Shown: positions 32,010 to 42,103, counted from the stretch's first letter. The stretch is DNA of 64,000 bases from Corallococcus caeni (GCF_036245865.1 NZ_BTTW01000002.1:930001-994000), one strand, 5' to 3'. The notes: generated from the sequence alone by a model not told the origin. Translations and numbers: made by a program.

Positions 32010-33056
32010 ATGAAGCTCCGATGGTGTGTGCTGCTGGTCCCCGCGCTGCTGGCGGCCGGCTGTGGTCCCTTGGATGAAACCCCCGAGCCCGTCATCGACG
32101 AGCTGACCGGGCAGGTGCTCCAGGAGGCGACGACGAAGTACGACATGCACCGCCTGCTGGAGGACTCGGACGTCACGGGCGGCACGGGCATCACACCGGC
32201 GCAGGTGCAGGCCTTCCTGCAGCAGCAGGGCTCGTACCTGGCGGGGTACACGGACCCGGCCTACGGCAAGACGGCGGCGACGCTCATCGTGGAGCGCTCG
32301 CGCGCGTCCAACATCAGCCCGCTGTACATGCTGGCGCGCATCCAGGGCGAGTCCAGCCTCATCCAGAGCGGCACGTCCACGAACCTGAGCAAGGCCACGG
32401 GCTGTGGCTGTCCGGACGGCAGCGGCTGTGACGCGCAATACGTGGGCTTCGGCAAGCAGGTGGAGTGCGCGGCGAAGAAGATGCGCGGCTACCTCACGGA
32501 CCTGGAGGCGGGCCGCGCCACCATCTCCGGCTGGAAGACGGGGGTGACGAAGTCCACGTCCGACCCGTGCTCGGTGAAGCCGGTGAACAACGCCACCGCG
32601 GCGCTCTACACGTACACGCCCTGGGTGGGCGCGTACGCCATCCAGTGCGGCCGCACCACGGTGGGCGGCTCGTCGCTGATGGCGTCCATCTACAACCGCT
32701 ACAAGACGGCGTACCCGTGGACGCTCACCACCACGGAGGGGTGCTACTCCGGCACGGTGGACGCCACGGTGCCGGAAGGCTCGTGCGTGCAGAGCTCGTC
32801 GGACGCGCTGTGGCGCCAGTGCTCGCAGGGCGTCTTCATTGGCGGCACCACGACGAAGCCGTCCAACTGCAACGTGTCCTTCCCGTACTGCGTCTCCACG
32901 CGCCTGGGCCGCGGCGTGCCCACGCGCACCTGCGTGCAGGCGAGCAGCACCCTCTGGCAGCAGTGCGGCGCGGAAGGGGTGTGGCGGGACGCGCCGGGCG
33001 CGGACACCACGGGCGTGGGGCCCGTGGGCACCTGCTACGCCACGTACGCGCTGTAG
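32010..33056 (+). CDS. Lipoprotein with lysozyme-like domain and Cys repeats
   Basis: 348 residues from the ATG at 32010; a GTG three codons upstream is possible. The signal peptide ends in the lipobox LLAAGC. Residues about 90-230 carry SPLYMLARIQGESSLIQSG and a set of aromatic and Cys residues resembling glucosaminidase or lytic transglycosylase-like domains, the Glu of QGES being the candidate acid. The C-terminal 120 residues hold two related Cys units (SCVQSSSDALWRQCSQGVF and TCVQASSTLWQQCGAEGVW). It probably acts on peptidoglycan or glycans at the cell surface. The enzymatic call is inference. Confidence 0.7.
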   Translation: MKLRWCVLLVPALLAAGCGPLDETPEPVIDELTGQVLQEATTKYDMHRLLEDSDVTGGTGITPAQVQAFLQQQGSYLAGYTDPAYGKTAATLIVERSRASNISPLYMLARIQGESSLIQSGTSTNLSKATGCGCPDGSGCDAQYVGFGKQVECAAKKMRGYLTDLEAGRATISGWKTGVTKSTSDPCSVKPVNNATAALYTYTPWVGAYAIQCGRTTVGGSSLMASIYNRYKTAYPWTLTTTEGCYSGTVDATVPEGSCVQSSSDALWRQCSQGVFIGGTTTKPSNCNVSFPYCVSTRLGRGVPTRTCVQASSTLWQQCGAEGVWRDAPGADTTGVGPVGTCYATYAL

Positions 33057-33067
33057 CCGTCACGCCG

Positions 33068-33094
33068 CCGCCCGGACATGGCGCGTCCGGGCGG
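33068..33094. terminator. Bidirectional hairpin between convergent genes
   Basis: CCGCCCGGAC (33068-33077) pairs perfectly with GTCCGGGCGG (33085-33094) over a 7-base loop, right in the 38-bp gap between the lipoprotein stop and the tamB stop. Confidence 0.7.
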
Positions 33095-36000
33095 TCAGTA
33101 TTCCTTCGTCCAGATGAGGTCCAGGCCGCCGGAGCGCGCGTCGCCGTACATGCCCTCCAGGCTCCAGCGCGGGCTGAAGAGGTACTGGAAGCGCACGGCG
33201 TTGGCGTTCTCCCCCTTCTGGAGGTTGGCGCCCACGCGGCCGGTGTAGCCGACGTAGATTTTGTCCGTCACGTACGTGCCCACCTCCAGCTTGGTGCCGG
33301 CGATGCCGCCTTCACCCGCCTCGATGGAGAGCACGTCCAGGGGCAGCTTCGCGGCGATGGCCTTGCGCGCCTCGTTGGCGACGAATGAGCCCACCACGGA
33401 GGCGGCCTGCGCGCCCGCGTTCATGGACGCGCCGGAGCCGCGCTCCAGCGTGCGGCGGCCGGTGGCGAGCAGCGTGTAGATTTCCGACTCCGGCAGGGCC
33501 GGGTCGCTCGTGGTCTTCAGCGTCACCTCCTTGCCCTGCCCGCGCACGGTGACGAAGACGGTGACGTTCGCGTTGTCGTTGCGGTGTTCGGCGGTGACGT
33601 TGATGTACGGCGTCATCACCGGGCCGGTGAAGCGCACCTGGCTGTCGCGCTGCACGTCGAAGCGGCGGCCCAGCACGTCCACGCGGCCCAGCAGCACCAT
33701 CACCTCGCCGAACATGCGCGCCTCGTTGGCGTACTCGACGCGGAAGCCCTCGGACAGGCCCAGCTGGACGTTGAGGTCCGTGCCGCGCACCCAGAGGTTG
33801 CGGGGCGCGTTGATGTTCACCCAGAACTGGCGCTGCGGCGCCTCCTCCTCCTCGCCGTCCTCCGCCAGGGCCTCCGCCTCCGCCTGTGACGTGGGCCCGC
33901 CCGCGTCCCCGCTGCCTCCCACGGTGGGCTGCGGGTTGCCGGGCATGCCGGGCGAGTCCGGGGCGTTGCGCGGGTTCTGCGCCTTCTGCGACGTGGCCAC
34001 CTGCGTGGGCGCCTTCTCCTTCTTCTTGCGCTTGTCCACGGGCACGCCGTTGCGGACCATCACCACGTCCACGGGGCGCTCCAGCGGCTGCAGGTCCTTG
34101 CGCTTGGCCTCCGGCAACTCGACGTGCGCCTCCGGGATGGACAGGTCGCTGATGTTCACCAGCCGTTCGCTGAGGCTGCCCTTCATGGACAGGTTCAGCG
34201 TGAGCAGGGCCATCAGCTGGTCCTCCACTACGATGGGCAGGTTCTTGGTGTGGCCCTTGCCCTCCATCACGAACTCGCCGCTCTTACCCTGGCGGTTCGC
34301 GGTGGCCGTCAGCTCCAGCGAACCGTTGCCGGACTTCGCGGTGAGCTGCTTGAGCTCGATGCGCTGCTGCGACGCGTTCAGCGCGAGCTGGATGTCGTGG
34401 TACTCGCCGTAGCCCATCAGCCCCAGCTTGCCGTCCTTCCACGCCAGGGTGCCCTTGAAGGTGGGCGCGCCCACGGTGCCGCCCAGGTTCGCGTCCGCCT
34501 GCATGAGCCCGCCCAGCGAGCGCACGTACGGGGAGATGCCGGAGAGGAACGTCGGGTCGAAGCGGCGCGCGCGCAGCGACACCTCCACCGGCGCCCGGTC
34601 CACCTTCTTCGCCGGCCCCTGCGCGGCCTGGAACGCGGGCAGCGACAGGTCCAGCCCCAGCGTGCCGCCCAAGAGCAGCGACCCGCCGCCGGGCGCGGTG
34701 AGCATCGCGTCGAAGAGGGACTTCGCCTCCGAGTAGGAGTAGTGCAGCCGCGCCTGCCCCAGCGCCGTCTGCGCGACGCCCAGGCCCTGCAGGCCCGCGT
34801 TCAGCTCCAGCTCCGGGGCCTCCGGCGTGCCGCGCGCGATCAGCTCCATGGCCAGCACGCCCTGCGGCCCGCGGTTGCCCTGCCCGGGCTGCCGCACCGC
34901 CATGCCGGGAAGCTCGCTCAAGGGCACGGGCCCCACGCGCCCCTTCATGCGGAAGGGCACGCGGCTGACCACCTCCCGGTCCTGGAGCGCGGCCAGCGGC
35001 GCCAGCACGCGCGCCTCCAGCGTGGCCAGCGGCCCGTCGGGGCGCTGCACGTCCAGCGTCAGCTTCACGTCCTTGTCGCCCGCCAGCGCCAGCGCGGTGC
35101 CGTTGAGGGGCGGCAGGCCGTTGGCGGTGACGCCCTTCGCCTGCAGCTCCACGCGGCCCAGCGGCGCGAGCGCGGAGCCGTTCACGTCCGCCTTCAGCGT
35201 CACCGTGCCGTCCGGCTTGTCCACGCCTTCCGCGCCCTGGAGCAGCTTCAGCGGCAGCTCCGCAATCAGCGCCTCCAGGTGCAGCGGCGCCTCCAGCGCC
35301 TGCGCGGGCGTGGGCGGCTTCGCGATGACGCCGCCCAGCGTGAAGGGCGTCTTCAGCGCGACGTAGGCCCGCGGCGCGATGCCCTTCACGTCCAGCCGTG
35401 CGCCCAGCGTGGCGTCGTTCGCGTCGGAGTTCGCGTGCAGCTCGAAGCCCAGCGCCTGTGCGAAGAGGGCCTCCGGCCGGCCGGGGTAGCGCAGGTCCGC
35501 GCCCACCACCTTCAGGTCCAGGCGCGGGTCCTTCGCGGAGCCGTTCACCACCAGCGTGCCGGTAATCTGTCCCGTGGGGCCGGGCGGCTGGGCCGCGAGC
35601 TTCAGCGTCTCCGCGACGTCCAGCTTCTCCAGGTTCACCGTCAGGGAGAGGGGCTCGTTGCGGCGGCGGAGCACGCCCTGCACGGGCACGTCGAACCTGG
35701 AGGACACGCGCGCCGCGTTCAGCTCCGCGCCCAGCGTGCCGGTGGCGCGGTCCTTCACGTATTGCGCCTTCACCTGGAGCCCCAGGCCCTCGTAGCCCCG
35801 CGCCTTGCCGTCCACCAGGGTGAGGTCCACGTCCGCGTCCGGCCGGGCCATGCGCCCCTTCGCCGCGACGTGGCCGGACAGCGTGCCGCCCAGGCCCAGG
35901 TCCTGCGGCACCGCGATGCGCGGCAGCTTGGACAGGTCAAAGGCGCCCAGGTCGATGCGCGCGTCCACGCGCTCGCCGTCCTTCAGCGCGGCGATCTTCA

Positions 36001-37837
36001 GCGTCTGCGGCCCCGACGCGAGCGCCAGCGGCGGCTCCAGCGCGATGCGCCCGCCCCCGAACGCCAGGTGCGTGGGCTGCTGGAGCGTCCAGGTGGCCTC
36101 CGGCCAGGACAGCGAGAAGGCGCGCATGGCCAGCCCCTCGTTGTCCGCGTCCACCGTGCCCTCCACGCCCAGCGCGAGCTGCGCGTCGCCGTCCACGCGC
36201 ACGCTCGCCTTCAGCTCGCGGTTCGCGTCGGTGGTGAGCGCCAGGGACAGGTCGCGGAAGGTCCTGCCCGCGGTCTTCAGCTGGCTCACCAGCACGGTGG
36301 CGTCGGTGGTGAGCGGCCGGGTGACGTCCGGCACGCTCGCCTTGAGCGTCAGGTCCGTGATGGCGATGTCGCCGTAGTTCAGCGCGACGAAGTTGCCGTC
36401 CGCCTTCACCCCCGGCGAGCGCGGCGGCCCCTGCACCAGCAGCTCCAGCGAACCGCTGCCGGACATGGGCGGCACGGTGCCGCCGGGCAAGAGCTTGTTG
36501 AGCGCCTGGGACAGCAGCTTCAGGTTGCCCGCGGACAGGCTGCCGCGCGCCTCCAGCGCCTTCGTGGTGCCTTCGCCGGACGCGATGAACGCCGCGCCCG
36601 GCATCATCACGCGCAGGTTGGCCACGTTGTAGCGGCCGTCCTTCGCGCTGGCCTTCAGCTCGATGGGGCCCACCGACTGGCCCCGGTACTCCGACGGGGA
36701 CACCGTGAGGGCCACGTCGCCGTCCAGCGTGTCCACGCTGTCGCCGCCGCCGTGCGCGACGAGGTCCGCGGCGATGTTGGTGGGGATGCCCCCCTCCATC
36801 AGCTCCGCCAGGTTGACCCCGCGCGCCTTCACGGTGGTCTCCGTGGTGCGGTACGTCTTGAGGTTCACGTCGCCCGTCAGGTCCAGCGTGGCCTTGCCCG
36901 CGGCCGCGCCCAGCTTCGCCTTCGCGAGGTCGCCGTCCATGGACGCGGTGCCCTTCGCTTCAATGGGCACCACCAGCGGGTACGCGGGCACGAAGGCCTT
37001 CACGGGCTCGGGCGGCACCCGCAGGCGGCGCAGCTCCACGGCCGCGGCCGTCTCACCGGACTGCTTCGCGCCCAGGTCCGCCTCGATGCCCGCCAGCGCC
37101 AGCTGCGCGTCCACCTGGCGCACCACGTCCTTGCCCTGGCCCTTGAGCACCAGGCGCACCGGGCCCGTGAGCGGACGGGTGAGGCCGCCCGTGGCCTGGA
37201 GGTCCGCGGCGAAGTCCATGTCCGCCAGGCCGTAGTGGCCTTCACCCTTCGCGCCGAGCTCCTCCAGGCGCACCTGGCGCTCACCGCCGTCCGGCAGCTC
37301 CTGCTGGAAGTCCACGTAGCCGTGGCTGAGCTCGAAGTCCTTGAGGTCGATGCGCAGCGCGCTCTGGCTCTGGGTGGGCGGCTCCTCCGGCTTGGGCTCC
37401 TTGGGCTCCAGCGCGCGCATCAGGTTGAGGCCGCGCTCGTCCTGCACCAGGTACAGGCGGGGCGTGTCGATGCGCACCTTCGTCAGGTCCACCTGCTGGC
37501 CCAGGAGCGGCGCCAGGTGGAGCCGCGCCTCCACGCGGGCGATCTCCGCCGCCAGGTCGCCTTCGGGCGTGTAGAGCTTGATGCCGGTGAGGACCGCGCC
37601 GTTGAAGTCCAGGTCGAACCCGCCCAGCTCCAGCCGGCCGGCGAGCTGCTTGTTCGCCAGGTCGACGCCGAAGCGGGCGATGCGGGCGGAGCCGCCCGGA
37701 CTGGTGGCGTACACGAGCGCGCCCACCACCAGCAGGACGATGAGCCCCAGCAAGCCAAGCAGGCCCCACAGGATCCGCCGTCCCCAGCGCTTGCGCCGGT
37801 GGGGCGGGGCGGGGGCGGGGGTCGTGGGGTCGCTCAA
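33095..37837 (-). CDS. tamB: TamB-like translocation and assembly protein
   Basis: 1580 residues. The start is taken as TTG at 37837, which overlaps the tamA stop as TTGA and has GGAGAGG upstream. The open frame continues far into tamA, but that part is a shadow. A Pro-rich lead is followed by one membrane helix at about 20-42, then a very long run of beta-strand repeats (AsmA/TamB taco-like beta-helix). The C-terminal DUF490 region (about 1250-1580) ends in KEY. An unusual Lys/Pro/Asn-rich segment lies near 1250-1300. TamB acts with TamA to bring proteins, and probably lipids, to the outer membrane. Confidence 0.92.
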   Translation of the reverse strand: MSDPTTPAPAPPHRRKRWGRRILWGLLGLLGLIVLLVVGALVYATSPGGSARIARFGVDLANKQLAGRLELGGFDLDFNGAVLTGIKLYTPEGDLAAEIARVEARLHLAPLLGQQVDLTKVRIDTPRLYLVQDERGLNLMRALEPKEPKPEEPPTQSQSALRIDLKDFELSHGYVDFQQELPDGGERQVRLEELGAKGEGHYGLADMDFAADLQATGGLTRPLTGPVRLVLKGQGKDVVRQVDAQLALAGIEADLGAKQSGETAAAVELRRLRVPPEPVKAFVPAYPLVVPIEAKGTASMDGDLAKAKLGAAAGKATLDLTGDVNLKTYRTTETTVKARGVNLAELMEGGIPTNIAADLVAHGGGDSVDTLDGDVALTVSPSEYRGQSVGPIELKASAKDGRYNVANLRVMMPGAAFIASGEGTTKALEARGSLSAGNLKLLSQALNKLLPGGTVPPMSGSGSLELLVQGPPRSPGVKADGNFVALNYGDIAITDLTLKASVPDVTRPLTTDATVLVSQLKTAGRTFRDLSLALTTDANRELKASVRVDGDAQLALGVEGTVDADNEGLAMRAFSLSWPEATWTLQQPTHLAFGGGRIALEPPLALASGPQTLKIAALKDGERVDARIDLGAFDLSKLPRIAVPQDLGLGGTLSGHVAAKGRMARPDADVDLTLVDGKARGYEGLGLQVKAQYVKDRATGTLGAELNAARVSSRFDVPVQGVLRRRNEPLSLTVNLEKLDVAETLKLAAQPPGPTGQITGTLVVNGSAKDPRLDLKVVGADLRYPGRPEALFAQALGFELHANSDANDATLGARLDVKGIAPRAYVALKTPFTLGGVIAKPPTPAQALEAPLHLEALIAELPLKLLQGAEGVDKPDGTVTLKADVNGSALAPLGRVELQAKGVTANGLPPLNGTALALAGDKDVKLTLDVQRPDGPLATLEARVLAPLAALQDREVVSRVPFRMKGRVGPVPLSELPGMAVRQPGQGNRGPQGVLAMELIARGTPEAPELELNAGLQGLGVAQTALGQARLHYSYSEAKSLFDAMLTAPGGGSLLLGGTLGLDLSLPAFQAAQGPAKKVDRAPVEVSLRARRFDPTFLSGISPYVRSLGGLMQADANLGGTVGAPTFKGTLAWKDGKLGLMGYGEYHDIQLALNASQQRIELKQLTAKSGNGSLELTATANRQGKSGEFVMEGKGHTKNLPIVVEDQLMALLTLNLSMKGSLSERLVNISDLSIPEAHVELPEAKRKDLQPLERPVDVVMVRNGVPVDKRKKKEKAPTQVATSQKAQNPRNAPDSPGMPGNPQPTVGGSGDAGGPTSQAEAEALAEDGEEEEAPQRQFWVNINAPRNLWVRGTDLNVQLGLSEGFRVEYANEARMFGEVMVLLGRVDVLGRRFDVQRDSQVRFTGPVMTPYINVTAEHRNDNANVTVFVTVRGQGKEVTLKTTSDPALPESEIYTLLATGRRTLERGSGASMNAGAQAASVVGSFVANEARKAIAAKLPLDVLSIEAGEGGIAGTKLEVGTYVTDKIYVGYTGRVGANLQKGENANAVRFQYLFSPRWSLEGMYGDARSGGLDLIWTKEY

Positions 37838-40005
37838 AACGCCTCTCCGATGGAGATATGGACCGCGCAGAGCCCTTCCGGGGCACCCGCGTACGCTGCA
37901 TCCGCGGACGTCGAGGCCTTGTCGAACTTGCGTCCGAAGCCCAGGCATCCACCAGAGGACGGATAGATGTATCCGGGATCGCTGACGGGCAATCCCCGCC
38001 CGATGTTCAAGCGCCTCGCGATGTCCAGTCGGATGGGGCCCACCACCGTGAGGTAGCGCAGCCCGGCGCCCACGGCGTGGTAGTGCTCGGGACCGAACAG
38101 CTTGGGGGCGTTCTTGCCAAACAGCGCCTCCGTGCCCACGAGGCCGGAGTCGTAGAAGACCGCCACCATCAGGGCGTCCGTCAGCATGTAGCGCAGCTCC
38201 ACGGAGGTCTCGAAGAGGCTGTTGCCGCCCACGGGCACCGTGTCCCACGAGTCCAGGATGGGGTTGCCGTTCGCGTCCAACAGGACGTTGCCGTCGTCGT
38301 CCTTCTTGTAGGTGGGAGCGAGCGGCGTCATGGGGGACAGCCGCTGGCCGTTGAAGCCGCGCATCGCGGTGGCGCCGCCGGAGAAGAAGCGGGTGACGAT
38401 GGAGCTCTGGCCGCCGCCCGCCGGGTCCAGCGTGCCCATGCGCAGCTTCACCGCCATCGTCAGCTCCTTCTTCTCCCCGATGGAGTGGTAGTAGCGCAGG
38501 TCCGGCAGCAGCCGGACGTAGTCGTAGTTGCCGAAGAAGGGACCGCCGCCCTTCTGCACGGACAGGGCCGCGTAGTAGCCGTCGCGCGGCTCGGTGCGGT
38601 CGTCGCGCCGGTCCCACGCGAACGCGACCTCCAGGAAGCTCAGCGCCACGTCGCACTTTCCGGACGGGTCGTTGCAGCCCAGGATGATGGGCGGGACGGT
38701 TTCGTCCGCGGTCACCTGCCCCTTCAGCCGGTAGAGCTGCAGGTTGTACGAGGGGAACACGGAGAAGGACGGGTGGGGCGTCCAGATGACGCCCGTCTTG
38801 AGGTAGCCGCCGTAGAACGAGTACGCCTGCTGCAAGCCCTTCTCCGCGGTGACGGAGGCCTGCAGGGCCACGTCGCGGAAGAGGAAGCGCGGCTGCTCGA
38901 ACTCCGTGGTGAGGGTGAAGACCGGGCCGGACTGCGAGCCCTCGTCGTTGCGGAGGCTCGCCAGCACGTTGGGGATGAACGCGTAGCCCAGGCGCCCGCG
39001 CAGCGTGAGCCTTCGCAGGCCGCCGCGGAAGTTGCGGTTGGTCCACTCGCCCAGGATGCGGCCTTCCTGCCGCGCGGCGTCGATGCCGATACCGCCGCCC
39101 AGCTTGATGGAGTGGAAGGGCGACTCGCGCACGTCCACCACCACCGGCACGGTGGCGTTCTGCCGGTCCGGCGCGCCCCGGTTCACCTTCACCGCGCCGA
39201 AGACGCCCATGCGGAAGACGCGCGCCTGGGCCTCCGCCAGCGCCGCTTCACTGAAGTACGCGCCCTTGGTCACGGCGCCCTGCGCCTGCTCGATGATGCG
39301 GCGGGGCGGCACCTGCGGGTTCGCGTCCGTGGCGATGAAGATGTTGCCGAAGCGGTAGCGCAGGCCCGGGGCGATCTGCAGGTCCACCACGGCCTTCTGC
39401 GTGGCCACGTCCACGCGCACCTCGCCGCCGACCTCGGCTTCCGCGTACCCCAGGTCCTTGAGCCGCTGGAGCACCAGCTCCTTGGTGGCGACCCACGTGT
39501 CCTCGCGGAACACGTCGCCGGCCTTCACCGGCAGCTCCTCCAGGATGCGCTCGCGCTCGCGCTGCGACGGCTGGCCCTCGCCCTGGCTCAGCGCCTCCAG
39601 GCCGTGCGTTTCGACGCGGTCGATGAGGGTGGGCGCGCCCTCGTTGACCACCACCTTGAGGCGCACGGCCTTGTCGCCGTCGGGGATGACCTCGTTGGAC
39701 TCCACCTGCGCCTGGTAGAAGCCCTCCGCCTGGTAGAAGCGCTCGATGCGGCGCAGGTCCGCCTGCCACGCGTTGGTGTCGAAGTAGTGCGCCTTGCCGA
39801 AGGGCCAGAACGCGTACCAGGGGGTGGAGGACGTGAGGATGCGGTCCTTGATGTCCCCCTCGTCCACCTGCTTCGTCCCCTCGATGTCCAGGGACTTCAC
39901 CTTCGGCCCGGTGGGCTGATTGGAGGTGGTGGCGCACGCCGTCAACAGCACGGCCAGCGCGAGGGGCACGGCGGAGCGGAATCGAAGGAGTCGGACGTCG
40001 GCCAC
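37834..40005 (-). CDS. tamA: TamA/BamA-family (Omp85) outer-membrane protein
   Basis: 723 residues. The N-terminus has a lipoprotein-type signal (LALAVLLTACATT, lipid Cys near 24), which is unusual for an Omp85 barrel. About three POTRA domains fill 35-340 (for example KSLDIEGTKQVDEGDIKDRI). A 16-strand barrel occupies about 350-723 with the family's RGF motif (AMRGFNGQRLSP) and a C-terminal HISIGEAF. It is transcribed before and overlaps tamB, the classic tamA-tamB pair. The operon probably handles outer-membrane assembly of a subset of proteins. The promoter must lie in the 166 bp before 40172. Confidence 0.92.
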   Translation of the reverse strand: MADVRLLRFRSAVPLALAVLLTACATTSNQPTGPKVKSLDIEGTKQVDEGDIKDRILTSSTPWYAFWPFGKAHYFDTNAWQADLRRIERFYQAEGFYQAQVESNEVIPDGDKAVRLKVVVNEGAPTLIDRVETHGLEALSQGEGQPSQRERERILEELPVKAGDVFREDTWVATKELVLQRLKDLGYAEAEVGGEVRVDVATQKAVVDLQIAPGLRYRFGNIFIATDANPQVPPRRIIEQAQGAVTKGAYFSEAALAEAQARVFRMGVFGAVKVNRGAPDRQNATVPVVVDVRESPFHSIKLGGGIGIDAARQEGRILGEWTNRNFRGGLRRLTLRGRLGYAFIPNVLASLRNDEGSQSGPVFTLTTEFEQPRFLFRDVALQASVTAEKGLQQAYSFYGGYLKTGVIWTPHPSFSVFPSYNLQLYRLKGQVTADETVPPIILGCNDPSGKCDVALSFLEVAFAWDRRDDRTEPRDGYYAALSVQKGGGPFFGNYDYVRLLPDLRYYHSIGEKKELTMAVKLRMGTLDPAGGGQSSIVTRFFSGGATAMRGFNGQRLSPMTPLAPTYKKDDDGNVLLDANGNPILDSWDTVPVGGNSLFETSVELRYMLTDALMVAVFYDSGLVGTEALFGKNAPKLFGPEHYHAVGAGLRYLTVVGPIRLDIARRLNIGRGLPVSDPGYIYPSSGGCLGFGRKFDKASTSADAAYAGAPEGLCAVHISIGEAF

Positions 40006-40171
40006 GCCATGTTTCTTACCGGAAGGCCAGCCCCTGACGCGTTTCGCAATGTTTCTTTGTGGGGCGAATGTCGCATTCCACGACCTCGGGGGCGGGGGCA
40101 GTGTCCTCCATCCCCCGGGCCCCGCCGTGGCGCGTGCAACCGGGCCCGGGGTGCGTCAGATTCGGGCCCCT

Positions 40172-40483
40172 ATGGTCCGGCGAATCGCGATGTTGCTGTC
40201 GGCCACGCTGGTGCTCGCCACCGGCTGCGGCGTGAGCGAAGACGAAGTGGTCCAACTCAAGGAAGGGGAGAACCTCTCCGACACGCCCTACTGCGGCTCG
40301 ATCGGGTGCGCGGATCCGTTCCGCTTCTGCGCGGAGCTGTTCCTGGAGTTCGGCCGCTCGCCCCCCCTGTGCGTCGTGGAGAACATCTGCGACCGGCTGG
40401 AGTGCGTGAAGGCCGGCCGGCGCTGCGCCGTGTTCGACGGCTTCCCCGGCCAGGTGAAGTGCATCGAGGACAACGGCCAATAG
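40172..40483 (+). CDS. Small Cys-rich lipoprotein
   Basis: 103 residues from the ATG at 40172. The signal peptide ends in LVLATGC, giving lipidated Cys near 19. The mature part carries eight Cys residues in about 80 residues, probably disulphide-bonded (YCGSIGCADPFRFCAELF, CDRLECVKAGRRC). I recognise no family; small Cys-rich lipoproteins are common in myxobacteria. It is divergent from tamA. A longer open frame starts within the tamA leader and was not used. Confidence 0.75.
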   Translation: MVRRIAMLLSATLVLATGCGVSEDEVVQLKEGENLSDTPYCGSIGCADPFRFCAELFLEFGRSPPLCVVENICDRLECVKAGRRCAVFDGFPGQVKCIEDNGQ

Positions 40484-40505
40484 CCGCGCCGTCACCCGTC
40501 CCGCG

Positions 40506-40537
40506 CCCGGGGCGGCCGCGTGTCCGGCGGCCCCGGG
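40506..40537. terminator. Bidirectional hairpin between convergent genes
   Basis: CCCGGGGC (40506-40513) and GCCCCGGG (40530-40537) pair, with an inner CCG/CGG extension. It lies between the small lipoprotein stop and the malQ stop. Confidence 0.6.
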
Positions 40538-40549
40538 GGACGATTCACG

Positions 40550-42103
40550 TCAGCGGCGCGACGAGGCGGTGAGCCACGCCAGGCGCTCCGCGGCGTCCTT
40601 CGTCTGCGGCTCCGTGAGCAGCGCGTCCGTGTTCTGCGCGATGCGGTAGGCCCAGTTGGCGTCGCCCATGGTGCCGGGCAGGTTGATGCGGTCGCGCGTG
40701 CCCAGCACGTCCTGCCACGGCAGCACGCACAGGTCCGAGCCCGCGTTGAGCGCCGCGGCCAGCGTGGCGCGGTGGATGTCCGGGGTGAACTCGCGCGTCA
40801 CCGCCACGCCCTGGAACTCCGGCCACGTGCGCGCGGCGCTCTGGCGCTCGTCCTCGCGCGCCTGCTCCCACCACTCCGCCTGCGGCTCCGTGTCGTGCGT
40901 GCCGGTGGTGACCAGCGACACGGCGGGGAACCGGTGCGGGTCGCGGTAGGTGTTGTCGTCGCGCTCCCAGCGCAGCACGCGGTAGCCGGGCAGCTTCAGG
41001 TCCGCCAGGATCTGCCGCACGAACGGGGGAATCACGCCCAGGTCCTCGGCGACGATGCCCGCGCCCTCCGACAGGAGGCGGAAGTGCTTCTCGCCCTGGC
41101 GGCGCCAGGTGGCCTCGTCCGCGGGGACGAAGTAGCCGGTGGGGTTCTTCTCGTCGCGGATCCACTGGCGGAAGTAACCCACCGCGTGGTCCACGCGGCG
41201 CAGGTCGTAGTAGCTGGCCGCCTTGGCCGCGCGCTTCTTCAGCCACGCGTAGTCGTCCTTCTCCATCGCGGCGAAGTCGAAGTAGGGCAGGCCCCAGTCC
41301 TGGCCCGTGGCGGAGAAGTCGTCCGGCGGCACGCCCAGGCGCGCGTCGCGGCGCAGGATGTCCGGGTGGGCCCAGCAGTCGGAGCTGTCCTGCCCGATGA
41401 TGAAGGGCTCGTCCCCGCACAGCAGCACGTCCTTCGCCTTCGCCTGCGCGCGGACCTGGTTCCACTGGACTTCGGCCAGCCACTGGAGCCACGCGTGGTA
41501 GCGCACGCGGCGCTCCAGCCCCTGTGCCTGGACGGCGCGCAGCGCCTCCGGCTGGCGCGTACGCAGCCCTTCGGGCCACTGCCACCAGGGACGGCGGTCC
41601 TCCTTCTCGCTGATGGCGGTGAAGAGGGCGTAGCTCTCCAGCCACTCGCCCTGCGCCTCGCGCCACTTCTGGAACTCCTGGGAGCGCGGCGTGCGCGGGG
41701 TCCACTCGTGCTGCTCGAAGTGGTCGAAGGCGCGCGCGAACGCGGCGTCCTTGAGCGGGAACACCAGGTCGTAGCGCACGCGCGGCGCGCCCCGGGCCTC
41801 CGCCAACTGCTGCTTCTGCGTGTCGCTGAGCGCGCCCTCGCCGCCGGTGGCCTGGAACTCCGGCACCTGGTTCAGGTCGATGAAGAGCGGGTTGAGGCCG
41901 AACGCGGACCGGGTGGCGTAGGGGCTGGGGTCTCCGGGCGCGGTGGGGAGCAGGGGCAGCACCATCAGCAGGCGCTGACGCGCGGCCTTCATCCAGGAGA
42001 ACAGGCCATCCATGGCGCCGAAGTCGCCAATGCCGAAGTCTGTCCGCGAGCGAAGGGAGAACAGGGGAAGCAGGAGACCGGAGAGCCGGCCAGGAGTGGA
42101 CAT
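40550..42103 (-). CDS. malQ: 4-alpha-glucanotransferase (amylomaltase)
   Basis: 517 residues from the ATG at 42103 (MSTPGRLSGLLLPLFSLRS). The open frame extends to 42754, but that part contains another gene in the same frame. Family landmarks are TDFGIGDFGAM and DPSPYATRSAFGLNPLFIDL near the N-terminus, the nucleophile region YDLRRVDHAVGYFRQWIRDE near 300, the acid/base region AEDLGVIPPFVRQ, and TGTHDTEPQAEWW. GH77 enzymes move alpha-1,4-glucan segments in glycogen or maltodextrin metabolism. No other glycogen gene is adjacent. Confidence 0.93.
   Translation of the reverse strand: MSTPGRLSGLLLPLFSLRSRTDFGIGDFGAMDGLFSWMKAARQRLLMVLPLLPTAPGDPSPYATRSAFGLNPLFIDLNQVPEFQATGGEGALSDTQKQQLAEARGAPRVRYDLVFPLKDAAFARAFDHFEQHEWTPRTPRSQEFQKWREAQGEWLESYALFTAISEKEDRRPWWQWPEGLRTRQPEALRAVQAQGLERRVRYHAWLQWLAEVQWNQVRAQAKAKDVLLCGDEPFIIGQDSSDCWAHPDILRRDARLGVPPDDFSATGQDWGLPYFDFAAMEKDDYAWLKKRAAKAASYYDLRRVDHAVGYFRQWIRDEKNPTGYFVPADEATWRRQGEKHFRLLSEGAGIVAEDLGVIPPFVRQILADLKLPGYRVLRWERDDNTYRDPHRFPAVSLVTTGTHDTEPQAEWWEQAREDERQSAARTWPEFQGVAVTREFTPDIHRATLAAALNAGSDLCVLPWQDVLGTRDRINLPGTMGDANWAYRIAQNTDALLTEPQTKDAAERLAWLTASSRR

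Noticed and set aside
34124-37966. 1280-codon plus-strand open frame
   Set aside because: Antisense of tamB; no domain, extreme Arg/Gln/His content.
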